Assembly: GCF_002812985.1 (NCBI RefSeq)
Contig: NZ_PGCP01000043.1
Coordinates: 1-32,429 of the forward strand
DNA from: Aeromonas lusitana
Lineage (GTDB): Bacteria; Pseudomonadota; Gammaproteobacteria; Enterobacterales; Aeromonadaceae
Length of the DNA stretch: 32,429 nucleotides
Direction: 5' to 3'
Below, piece by piece: positions 23,263-30,617 of this stretch. A model generated the notes under the pieces. The model was given only the letters and a program-made list of their open reading frames with translations, was not told the DNA's origin and did not search any database. Every line of letters starts with the position of its first letter. Position 1 is the first letter of the stretch. The translations under genes were made by a program, and so were the position numbers.

Positions 23263-24111
23263 ATTGTGTTCCCGCCTGGCCTGACCGTGACAGGAGGCCA
23301 GCCGGGCCAGCAGGTGATCGATCTGCTCGGCATTCTGGCTCTGCACCAGGCCTATGCTGACGGTCACGGGTCGCTCGGGCAGCAGGCTGGCATCGGCGAT
23401 CTCGAGGCGCAGCCGCTCGGCAATTTCCAGGCCGCTCAGGCGATCGGTCTGGGACAGCATGAGGATGAAGCCATCCTCGTCCCAGCGGGCGAAGGGATCT
23501 TCCCGGCGCAGCTCGTGGCGCACGATGCGGGCCAGTTTCGCCAGCATGGCGTCACAGGCCACCTCGCCAAACAGCTGCAGTATCTTGCTGCGGTGATCCA
23601 CGGTGAACTGCAACAGACAGAAGCTGCCGCTCTCGCTGGCCAACCGCTCATCCAACAGCAGCTCGAAGTGACTGCGGCTCTCGAGTCCGGTGAGGGGATC
23701 CGTGTCGTGGCGGTCATCCTGCTGCGCCGCGCTGGCATCCAGGTGGCGCACCACCCCCAGCAAGGTGCCATCGACGTCTCGCCGCACCCGCTCCTCCAGC
23801 CGCACATAGTGACCCTGATGATGCAGGATCCGGTATTCGAGCCGCAGGCCGCCGCTCTCCCCTCGCTGGCACGCCCGGATGGCCTCTTCCAGTCGGGCCC
23901 CGTCGTCCGGGTGTACCCGCGCCAGCCAGCCGAGATCGTCCAGCTCGTCCCCGCTCAGCCCCAGCAGTTGCAGGCAGGAGGGATCCCGCCTCAGCCCTTG
24001 CTCCGCCGACCAGGTCCAGATCCCGGCCTCCAGCATCGCCATGACACTCGTCATAAGGGACATATCCAGTCGGGTCACGTTCTCTACCCAGGGAGTCTCA
24101 TACCTTTCCAT
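23248..24111 (-). CDS. PAS-GGDEF protein with degenerate active site and intact I-site
   Basis: The 287-residue protein has a PAS domain (about residues 20-125; WTWSAEQGLRRDPSCLQLLG and a PAC-like VRLEERVRRDVDG) and a GGDEF domain (about 135-285, with DPLTGLESRSHFE). The catalytic GGDEF is replaced by DEDGF (211-215), so cyclase activity is not expected. Five residues upstream the inhibitory-site motif RxxD is kept as RRED (202-205), which binds cyclic di-GMP in active cyclases. It may be a soluble cyclic di-GMP receptor. ATG 24111 is chosen over GTG 24126 because GAGG lies six bases before it. Its stop codon lies in a tandem repeat. Confidence 0.85.
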   Translation of the reverse strand: MERYETPWVENVTRLDMSLMTSVMAMLEAGIWTWSAEQGLRRDPSCLQLLGLSGDELDDLGWLARVHPDDGARLEEAIRACQRGESGGLRLEYRILHHQGHYVRLEERVRRDVDGTLLGVVRHLDASAAQQDDRHDTDPLTGLESRSHFELLLDERLASESGSFCLLQFTVDHRSKILQLFGEVACDAMLAKLARIVRHELRREDPFARWDEDGFILMLSQTDRLSGLEIAERLRLEIADASLLPERPVTVSIGLVQSQNAEQIDHLLARLASCHGQARREHNSVVG

Positions 24112-24262
24112 CACGCGCCTCAACACCGGATTTTAATATCTGCTCAATAAGTAACATTGGCCCTGACACCGAGCAACAGGCTCAATCCGCTTTTCCTCGG
24201 TCGCCATCGCCAACACCCGCCTGCACGCCAGAACGTGGTGCAAACGGGTATCCAATCGCTGC
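24112..24262. other. Gap between PAS-GGDEF gene and kdkA
   Basis: About 150 bases with no recognised gene. Part of it (minus strand around 24160-24205) weakly resembles the 3' end of kdkA, including ATGGCG and a final TGAGC, but the match is too gapped to annotate. Confidence 0.35.
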
Positions 24263-24979
24263 TCAGCCAGCCTTCCCCTGATAGCCCGCCATCAAGGCCT
24301 GCCAGTTCTCCGGCACGAAGTGGAAGCTGGTATGCAGCTGGGATTCCTTGTTGAAGGAGCGCAGCAGGCGCTCCAGATTGGCCTGCTGCCAGCTGCCGGG
24401 TGAGCGGATCCCCCCCTTGTCGAAATCGATCACCCACACCTTGCCCTCCTTATCGAGCAGCAGGTTGTGGCTGTTGAGATCCGCGTGATAGACGCCGGCA
24501 TCGTGCAGCTGGCGCACCGTCTGGCCCACTCTGTGCCACACCTCGCAGGCGATGCTGCCCTGCTTGAGCAGGGCCACCAGATCCTTGGCGCCACGAATGC
24601 GCTCGATCAGGATATCGGCACGATAGAAGGGACCCTGCTTGACCATGCGGGCCGCAAACGGGCGCGGCACCGGCAGGCCCTGCTCGCTCAGTTGCGCCAG
24701 CAGGCTGTATTCGGCCATGGCGCGGCTGGTCTCCACCCCTTCGAACCAGAAGCGATCCCGCACCACCTTGCCCACCATGCCGCCGCGATAGTAGTGGCGC
24801 AGCACCAGATGGCGCGACTCATCCTTCACAAACCAGGTCACCCCGCGACCGATGGAGGAGCCCACCACCTGACGATGGGTCTGCCACCAGGCCGGGTCGA
24901 ACAACAGGGGAGAAGGGTCGCGAAAAGCCCCTTCGGCATACCAACAGATCTGGTTATGGACTGTCTGTTTCAACATCAT
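24263..24979 (-). CDS. kdkA: 3-deoxy-D-manno-octulosonic acid (Kdo) kinase
   Basis: KdkA phosphorylates the single Kdo of lipid A-Kdo at O-4 in inner-core LPS synthesis on the cytoplasmic face of the inner membrane. The 239-residue protein has a kinase-like fold with the catalytic loop HADLNSHNLLLD (165-176, Asp167) and metal-binding DFDKGG (185-190). YHADLN and the overall length match Haemophilus KdkA (HI0260.1). It is divergent from opsX, and in Haemophilus kdkA is also the neighbour of opsX, whose product adds heptose to phospho-Kdo. ATG 24979 is chosen by family length; ribosome sites are weak for it and for ATG 24976. Confidence 0.92.
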   Translation of the reverse strand: MMLKQTVHNQICWYAEGAFRDPSPLLFDPAWWQTHRQVVGSSIGRGVTWFVKDESRHLVLRHYYRGGMVGKVVRDRFWFEGVETSRAMAEYSLLAQLSEQGLPVPRPFAARMVKQGPFYRADILIERIRGAKDLVALLKQGSIACEVWHRVGQTVRQLHDAGVYHADLNSHNLLLDKEGKVWVIDFDKGGIRSPGSWQQANLERLLRSFNKESQLHTSFHFVPENWQALMAGYQGKAG

Positions 24980-25080
24980 GAATGTTCCGGTCGAGAGTGA
25001 GTGCGATGACGCGGGTGCGAGCATGCAATACAAGGGGCGCGCCTGCCTGGCAGGTCAACTGGCGCAATTTTACAATCCAC

Positions 25081-25132
25081 AAGGGAGTTTGCATAATGCC
25101 ATCCATCCATTCTGCCACCATTGCGCCACATC
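25081..25132 (+). other. Shine-Dalgarno and out-of-frame ATG ahead of opsX
   Basis: AAGGGAG (25083-25087 region) sits eight bases before an ATG at 25096 that is not in frame with opsX. The following bases ATGCC, TCCA and GCCACC recur in order at the true opsX start (25133), about 18 of 27 matches with one gap, as if the opsX 5' end were duplicated with a 37-base offset. The match is short, so this is tentative. Confidence 0.35.
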
Positions 25133-26215
25133 ATGCCGTTGTTCCAAACGCCACCGTCTTCCATCTGCATCCTGCGCCTCTCCGCCATCGGGGATTGCTG
25201 CCACGCATTGGCGCTGGTGCGCGTCATCCAGCGGGCGTGGCCAGAGACCCGCATCACCTGGATCACCGGGAAAATCGAAGCGACACTTTTTGCCGGCCTG
25301 CCCGGGGTGGAAGTCATAGCGTTTGACAAGAGCAAGGGCTGGCGCGGCTATCGCGAGCTGTGGCAAAAGCTCGAGGGGCGTCGCTTCGATGCCCTGCTGC
25401 ACCTGCAGGCCGCCCTGCGTGCCAGCATCGCTACCCTCGGCATCCGTGCCAAGGTCAGGCTCGGCTTCGACAAGGCGCGGGCCAGCGACGGTCAGTGGCT
25501 GTTCACCAACCACAAGGTGCCCTCTCCCGCCTCCCCCCATGTGCTGGACGGCTTCCTCGCCTTCGCCAAGGAGCTCGGCATCCGGGAGCTGACCCCGGAC
25601 TGGCAGTTACCCATCAGCGCAGAGCACCAAGCCTGGGCCCGGGAGAAGATCGCCGGCAAACCAACCCTGCTCATCTGCGCCGCCGCCAGCAAGGCCTTCA
25701 AGAACTGGACGGCCGAGGGCTATGCCGCCCTGGCCGACCATGCCGCAGGCAAGGGATTCCAGGTCTATCTGTGCGGCGGCCCGGCCAAGCTGGAGCGGGA
25801 TCTGGCGGCAGATATAGCGCGGCTCAGCCAGAGCAAGCCGGTGGATCTGGTGGGGCAGACCAACCTCAAGCAGCTGTTGGCACTGATTAAAGAAGCCAGC
25901 CTGGTACTGGCACCGGACACGGGCCCCACCCACATGGCGACCCTGGCCGGCACCCCCGTCATCGGCCTCTATGCCCATCACAACCCGGATCGCACCGGCC
26001 CCTATCTGTGCCGCGACCATGCGGTCAGCGTCTATCAGGAGCTCATCGAGCAGGAGACCGGCAAGCCGCTGGCCGAGCTCGACTGGCGCACCCGCCTCAA
26101 GGATCCGGATGCCATGGCCAAGATAAGCCAGGAGAGCGTCATCGCCGCCTTCGATAAGATCTGCGCCGAACACCAGCTGCCGGGCGGCACAAAACTCGAA
26201 AATCCCGAAGCCTGA
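25133..26215 (+). CDS. opsX: Heptosyltransferase, glycosyltransferase family 9 (OpsX-type)
   Basis: This enzyme transfers the first L-glycero-D-manno-heptose from ADP-heptose to the phosphorylated Kdo of the LPS inner core. The 360-residue protein has the GT9 features: an N-terminal Rossmann fold ILRLSAIGDCCHALALVR, the nucleotide-sugar loop region CGGPAKLE, and APDTGPTHMATLAGTPVIGLYAHHNP. Divergent kdkA supports the OpsX role over WaaC/WaaF. The ATG at 25133 fits the family but has no ribosome site; the in-frame TTG at 25121 has none either. The nearest good Shine-Dalgarno serves an out-of-frame ATG at 25096. TACAAT at 25072-25077 is a possible -10 element. Confidence 0.9.
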   Translation: MPLFQTPPSSICILRLSAIGDCCHALALVRVIQRAWPETRITWITGKIEATLFAGLPGVEVIAFDKSKGWRGYRELWQKLEGRRFDALLHLQAALRASIATLGIRAKVRLGFDKARASDGQWLFTNHKVPSPASPHVLDGFLAFAKELGIRELTPDWQLPISAEHQAWAREKIAGKPTLLICAAASKAFKNWTAEGYAALADHAAGKGFQVYLCGGPAKLERDLAADIARLSQSKPVDLVGQTNLKQLLALIKEASLVLAPDTGPTHMATLAGTPVIGLYAHHNPDRTGPYLCRDHAVSVYQELIEQETGKPLAELDWRTRLKDPDAMAKISQESVIAAFDKICAEHQLPGGTKLENPEA

Positions 26216-26308
26216 GACTGGGATAATCTGCTGGCCCAACACCAACACACTAGGCAAAATAACTGCCTGTGGGTGACGCTCCCGCAGCAAGCTACGAATA
26301 CTTTAGAT

Positions 26309-26338
26309 CGGCTGGAATATGATTCCGGCCGTTTTTTT
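26309..26338 (+). terminator. Terminator after opsX
   Basis: CGGCTGGAAT (26309-26318) pairs with ATTCCGGCCG (26322-26331), a 10-bp stem with one G-U pair and a three-base loop, followed by seven T residues. It lies 94 bases past the opsX stop. Confidence 0.92.
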
Positions 26339-26484
26339 ATTCGCCACCATCTGCTAAAATTCGCCGCCTTTACATCCCCCTGACTCTGATTTTTCCGCGT
26401 TTTGCGAGCGACTGTCTCCCTTTCGGGCATGAGACGGCAGCCTCTGCTACAACCAAAACACGGTCATCGTATAAAGGTACAGAC
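26339..26484 (+). promoter_or_regulatory. Leader and probable promoter of gmk
   Basis: TAAAAT at 26355-26360 is a possible -10 element; the -35 position 17 bases upstream falls in the T run of the opsX terminator. The remaining leader of about 120 bases is more AT-rich and T-rich than its surroundings. No riboswitch was recognised. AAAGG lies about nine bases before the gmk ATG. Confidence 0.4.
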
Positions 26485-27111
26485 ATGGCGCAACAAGGCA
26501 CTCTCTATATCATCTCCTCCCCGAGCGGGGCCGGTAAGTCCAGCCTGCTCAACGCCTTGCTGACCAAGCACAACGACGCAGGCAAGATGCAGCTCTCCGT
26601 CTCCCACACCACCCGCGCCACCCGTCCCGGCGAACAGCACGGGGTGCATTACCACTTCGTGGCGGTGGAAGAGTTCAAGGCGCTGATCGAACGTGGTGAC
26701 TTCCTGGAGTGGGCCGAGGTGTTCGGCAACTACTATGGCACCTCCCGCGCCGCCATCGAGGCCTGCCTGGCCCAGGGCATAGACGTCTTCCTCGACATCG
26801 ACTGGCAGGGCGCCCGCCAGATCCGCAAACAGATGCCGACCAAGTCCATCTTCATCCTGCCCCCCAGCCGCGCCGAGCTGGAGCAGCGCCTGATCGGTCG
26901 TGGTCAGGACAGCGCCGAGGTGATCAAGGGCCGGATGGAGAAAGCCATTGCCGAAATGGTGCACTACGACGAGTATGACTATGTCATTATCAACGAAGAC
27001 TTTGAGCAGGCACTGTTCCAGCTCAGGGCCATTATCGAGTGCCAACGCCTGGAATTACGCCAGCAACAGCAAGCCCAACAAAACTTGCTGCAACAGCTAC
27101 TGGCAGAATAG
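26485..27111 (+). CDS. gmk: Guanylate kinase
   Basis: Gmk phosphorylates GMP or dGMP to the diphosphate with ATP in the cytoplasm. The 208-residue protein has the P-loop [11 protein letters not shown] (residues 12-22), the GMP-binding [10 protein letters not shown] and HYHF region, the [13 protein letters not shown] lid segment and [11 protein letters not shown]. Length matches E. coli Gmk (207). The C-terminus is unusually rich in Gln (about residues 192-206). It heads the series gmk, rpoZ, spoT, trmH on one strand, 79 bases before rpoZ. Gmk is a known target of inhibition by (p)ppGpp in several bacteria, which fits its position next to spoT. Confidence 0.98.
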   Translation: MAQQGTLYIISSPSGAGKSSLLNALLTKHNDAGKMQLSVSHTTRATRPGEQHGVHYHFVAVEEFKALIERGDFLEWAEVFGNYYGTSRAAIEACLAQGIDVFLDIDWQGARQIRKQMPTKSIFILPPSRAELEQRLIGRGQDSAEVIKGRMEKAIAEMVHYDEYDYVIINEDFEQALFQLRAIIECQRLELRQQQQAQQNLLQQLLAE

Positions 27112-27190
27112 GCCAAAAACAAGTAAACTTTTGCGTCATTTTTAAACACCGCTTTTTTAAACCGAGAAAGCCCAAACACTGGAGTCCTGC

Positions 27191-27466
27191 ATGGCACGCG
27201 TTACTGTAGAAGATGCTGTAAAACAGGTAGGTAACCGTTTTGACCTGGTGCTGGTCGCCGCGCGCCGCGCCCGTCAAATCGCGGTACAAGGTAAAGATCC
27301 CCTGGTCGACGAAGAAAACGACAAGCCGACCGTGATCGCCCTGCGCGAGATCGAACTGGGTCTGGTGAACAACCAGGTGATGGATACCCAGGACCGTTAC
27401 GAGCAGCAAGAGCAGGAAGCCGCCGAGCTGGCTGCCGTTGCTGCCATCGCCGAAGGTCGCGGTTAA
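27191..27466 (+). CDS. rpoZ: RNA polymerase omega subunit
   Basis: The 91-residue omega subunit stabilises beta prime and forms part of ppGpp site 1 in E. coli polymerase. The sequence opens [28 protein letters not shown] and continues [16 protein letters not shown], both diagnostic; the tail is Glu- and Ala-rich. TGGAG lies seven bases before the ATG. It is followed by spoT after 130 bases, the E. coli order. Confidence 0.98.
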   Translation: MARVTVEDAVKQVGNRFDLVLVAARRARQIAVQGKDPLVDEENDKPTVIALREIELGLVNNQVMDTQDRYEQQEQEAAELAAVAAIAEGRG

Positions 27467-27596
27467 GTCATTTTTCCGGTTGGCACCCGCCCGGGTGCCG
27501 ACTGTTCTTCCCATTTACAACCGCTCGAAAACCTCGCAAACTCAGGGGCATACCCTCAATTCCACGGATTGCCGTTTCACCGCTGCGGGGACTGTC

Positions 27597-29714
27597 TTGT
27601 ATTTATTTGAAAACCTTAAAGAAATAGCCAGTTCCTACCTGCCATCCGAGCAGGTCGAGAAGCTCAGGCAAGCCTATGTGGTGGCCCGTGACGCTCACCA
27701 GGGCCAGATGCGGTCCAGTGGCGAGCCCTATATCACCCACCCGGTTGCCGTTGCCCGTATTCTGGGTGACATGCGTCTGGACCATGAGACCCTGATGGCC
27801 GCCGTGCTGCACGACGTCATCGAAGACACCCCAGTCACCAAGGACGACCTCGCCGAACAGTTCGGCATTGCCGTCGCCGAGCTGGTGTCCGGCGTCTCCA
27901 AGCTCGACAAGCTGAAATTCCGCGATCGCAAAGAGGCCCAGGCCGAAAACTTCCGCAAGATGATGATGGCCATGACCCAGGATATCCGGGTCATCCTGAT
28001 CAAGCTGGCCGACCGCACCCACAACATGCGGACCCTGGGCTCACTGCGCCCGGACAAGCGTCGCCGCATCGCCCGCGAAACCCTGGAAATCTTTGCCCCC
28101 ATCGCCAACCGGCTCGGCATCCACACCATGAAAAACGAGCTGGAAGAGCTCGGCTTCGAGGCGCTCTACCCCATGCGCTCCCGGGTGCTGCGGGAATCGG
28201 TGCGCCGCGCCCGCGGCAATCGCCGGGAAATCATCGACTCCATCCACAGCGAGATAGAGGGCCGACTGCGGGAAGCCGGCATCGACTGTCAGGTGAGCGG
28301 TCGAGAGAAGAACCTGTTCTCCATCTACAACAAGATGGAGAAGAAAGAACTGCAATTCCATGAAGTGATGGATATTTATGCTTTCAGAGTGCGAGTGAAA
28401 GACATAGATACCTGCTATCGGGTGCTGGGTCAGATGCACAGCCTCTACAAGCCCCGTCCCGGTCGCTTCAAGGATTACATCGCCATCCCCAAGAGCAACG
28501 GCTATCAGTCCCTGCACACCTCCCTGGTCGGCCCCCACGGGGTCCCGGTGGAGGTACAGATCCGCACCGAGTTCATGGATCAGATGGCCGACAAGGGGGT
28601 TGCCGCCCACTGGGCCTACAAACAGGATGGTGACAGCTCGGGCACCACAGCCCAGATCCGCGCCCAGCGCTGGATGCAGAGCCTGCTGGAGCTGCAGCAG
28701 AGCGCCGGCAGCTCGTTCGAATTCATCGAAGGGGTCAAGACGGACCTGTTCCCGGACGAGATCTACGTCTTCACTCCCGAAGGTCGCATCATGGAGCTGC
28801 CCGCCGGCGCCACCCCGGTGGACTTCGCCTACACGGTGCACACCGACATAGGCCACGCCTGCGTGGGCTCCCGGGTCGACCGTCACCCCTACCCGCTGAG
28901 CAGCCCGCTGCATTCGGGTCAGACGGTGGAGATCATCACAGCCCCCGGCGCTCGCCCAAACGCGGCCTGGCTCAACTTCGTGGTGACCACCAAGGCCCGC
29001 TCCAAGATCCGCCAGTTCCTGAAGAACCTGCGCACCGAGGAGTCCGTGGTGCTGGGTCGCCGCCTGCTCAACCATGCGCTGGGCGCCAAAAACATCGAAG
29101 ACATCCCGGAGCCACGCATCAAGCAGGTGCTGGCCGACACCAAGCACGACAACCTGCAGGGCCTCTTGGCCGATGTGGGCCTCGGCAACGCCATGAGCGT
29201 CATGGTGGCGCGCCGCATGCTGGGGGATGAGCTGCCGCCGGAAGAGCAGCCGAAATCCAGCAGCAAGAAGATGCCGATCAAGGGTGCCGACGGCATGCTG
29301 GTCACCTTCGCGAACTGCTGCCGCCCGATCCCGGGGGACGCCATCATTGCCCACATCAGCCCAGGCAAGGGGCTGGTGATCCACCAGGAGTCCTGCCGCA
29401 ACATCAAGGGCTACAGCCGCGAGCCGGACAAGTACCTGCCGGTGCAGTGGGAAGTGGACAAGGAGCAGGAGCAGGAGTTCCGCACCGGCATCAGCATCGA
29501 GATCGTCAACCATCAGGGGGCGCTGGCGGAGCTGGCCAACGTGATCGCGGCCACCGGTGCCAACATCCACGCCATCAGCACGGAAGAGAAGGACGGCCGG
29601 GTCTATCTGGTCACCCTGCTCATCACCACCAAGAGCCGAATCCACCTTGCCAACATCATGCGCAAGATCCGGGTGATGCCCAACGTGCTCAGGGTGAGCC
29701 GACAGAAGAACTGA
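27597..29714 (+). CDS. spoT: Bifunctional (p)ppGpp synthetase/hydrolase
   Basis: SpoT makes and degrades the alarmone (p)ppGpp. The 705-residue protein has an HD hydrolase domain (HDVIED, His72-Asp73), a synthetase domain (RFKDYIAIPKSNGYQSLHTS, about 275-320), a TGS domain (EIYVFTPEGRIMELPAGATP), a helical and zinc-finger-like region (NCCRPIPGD) and a C-terminal ACT domain (about 630-705). The start is TTG at 27597, giving MYLFENL to match E. coli SpoT, which also uses TTG; GGGGA lies five bases upstream. The reading frame stays open back into rpoZ but without similarity. Both activities are expected, as the hydrolase motif is intact. Confidence 0.97.
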   Translation: MYLFENLKEIASSYLPSEQVEKLRQAYVVARDAHQGQMRSSGEPYITHPVAVARILGDMRLDHETLMAAVLHDVIEDTPVTKDDLAEQFGIAVAELVSGVSKLDKLKFRDRKEAQAENFRKMMMAMTQDIRVILIKLADRTHNMRTLGSLRPDKRRRIARETLEIFAPIANRLGIHTMKNELEELGFEALYPMRSRVLRESVRRARGNRREIIDSIHSEIEGRLREAGIDCQVSGREKNLFSIYNKMEKKELQFHEVMDIYAFRVRVKDIDTCYRVLGQMHSLYKPRPGRFKDYIAIPKSNGYQSLHTSLVGPHGVPVEVQIRTEFMDQMADKGVAAHWAYKQDGDSSGTTAQIRAQRWMQSLLELQQSAGSSFEFIEGVKTDLFPDEIYVFTPEGRIMELPAGATPVDFAYTVHTDIGHACVGSRVDRHPYPLSSPLHSGQTVEIITAPGARPNAAWLNFVVTTKARSKIRQFLKNLRTEESVVLGRRLLNHALGAKNIEDIPEPRIKQVLADTKHDNLQGLLADVGLGNAMSVMVARRMLGDELPPEEQPKSSSKKMPIKGADGMLVTFANCCRPIPGDAIIAHISPGKGLVIHQESCRNIKGYSREPDKYLPVQWEVDKEQEQEFRTGISIEIVNHQGALAELANVIAATGANIHAISTEEKDGRVYLVTLLITTKSRIHLANIMRKIRVMPNVLRVSRQKN

Positions 29715-29717
29715 ACA

Positions 29718-29746
29718 CAGGCGGCGCAAGCCGCCTGCTGCTTTTA
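29718..29746 (+). terminator. Hairpin between spoT and trmH
   Basis: CAGGCGGC (29718-29725) pairs with GCCGCCTG (29730-29737) with a GCAA loop, followed by CTGCTTTTA. The T run is short and offset, so partial termination or mRNA stabilisation is as likely as full termination. Confidence 0.5.
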
Positions 29747-29758
29747 CAGAGACAGCCC

Positions 29759-29881
29759 ATGATTTTCGAACGCTTCGAGTGTATCAGTGACAGCCAGGCC
29801 CGGCGCCCGTCCGGTGCGAGCCTCCCTGTGCACGAGAAGAGTCCACCCGCCTCACCGTATAGAAACTGCCATGACTCCTGA
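29759..29881 (+). pseudogene. Diverged second copy of the trmH 5' end (40-codon ORF)
   Basis: An ATG at 29759 opens a 40-codon ORF beginning MIFERFECISDSQARR, which lines up with trmH MTPERFKRISDMLAMR (9 of the first 16 residues) and with the ARR found in E. coli TrmH. Nucleotide identity is about 62 percent over the first 42 bases. After that the similarity is lost, and the ORF stops at TGA 29879-29881, eight bases inside trmH. The layout mirrors that of the leuE duplicate. No strong ribosome site precedes either start. Confidence 0.55.
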
Positions 29882-30617
29882 ACGCTTTAAACGGATTTCC
29901 GACATGCTGGCCATGCGTCAACTCGACCTGACCGTCTGCATGGAAGAGGTCCACAAGCCCCACAACCTGGCCGCCATAGTGCGCACCGCCGATGCCATCG
30001 GCATCCATCGCGTGCACGCTGTCTGGCCCAAGACCTGGATCCACAAGCGCAAGGGTACCGCCCGCGGCAGCCAGAACTGGGTGGATGTGAAGCTGCACCC
30101 GGACATAGGCTCCGCCGTCGGCGAGCTGAAGGCTGCCGGCATGCAGATCCTGGCGACCCACCTGTCGGAGAGCTCGGTGGACTTTCGCACCATCGACTAC
30201 ACCAAGCCCACCGCCATCCTGGTGGGCCAGGAGAAACACGGCATCGGCGAAGAGGCGCTGGCCCTGGCCGATCATCATATCCTCATCCCCATGGTGGGCA
30301 TGGTGCAGTCTCTCAACGTCTCGGTGGCCGCTGCCGCTATCCTGTACGAGGCCCAGCGTCAACGGGAGCTGGCCGGTTGCTATCAGCGCGGCTGCCCCCT
30401 CAGTCTGGAAGAGCAAAACAGCATCTTGTTCGAGGGGGGCTATCCCATCTATGCCCAGCTCTGCAAAGAGAAGGAGATGCCCTACCCGCAGCTCGGACCG
30501 GCTGGCGAGATCCTGGCGGACGAGGCCTGGTGGCAGCAGATGCAGCTGACCCGCAAGGGCTGGGCCGCCCAACAGGAAGACCCTATGGACATGGAGTATC
30601 CATCCGATGAAATTTAA
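29871..30617 (+). CDS. trmH: tRNA (guanosine(18)-2'-O)-methyltransferase
   Basis: TrmH uses S-adenosylmethionine to methylate the ribose of G18 in the D-loop of tRNAs. The 248-residue SPOUT enzyme shows the three family motifs: NLAAIVRTADAIG near residue 30, LVGQEKHGIGEEALALAD, and IPMVGMVQSLNVSVAAAAILYEAQRQR. It lies downstream of spoT, the E. coli order, but is followed by pldB, not recG. The ATG at 29871 matches the family start though it lacks a clear Shine-Dalgarno. Its last 11 bases overlap the start of pldB. It is about 20 residues longer at the C-terminus than E. coli TrmH. Confidence 0.96.
   Translation: MTPERFKRISDMLAMRQLDLTVCMEEVHKPHNLAAIVRTADAIGIHRVHAVWPKTWIHKRKGTARGSQNWVDVKLHPDIGSAVGELKAAGMQILATHLSESSVDFRTIDYTKPTAILVGQEKHGIGEEALALADHHILIPMVGMVQSLNVSVAAAAILYEAQRQRELAGCYQRGCPLSLEEQNSILFEGGYPIYAQLCKEKEMPYPQLGPAGEILADEAWWQQMQLTRKGWAAQQEDPMDMEYPSDEI

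Noticed and set aside
24155..24210. Duplicate of the kdkA 3' end
   Set aside because: ATGGCG and a trailing TGAGC match, but the alignment needs several gaps; not distinguishable from chance by eye.
28041..29729. 562-codon minus-strand ORF opposite spoT
   Set aside because: Antisense shadow of spoT; low-complexity composition.
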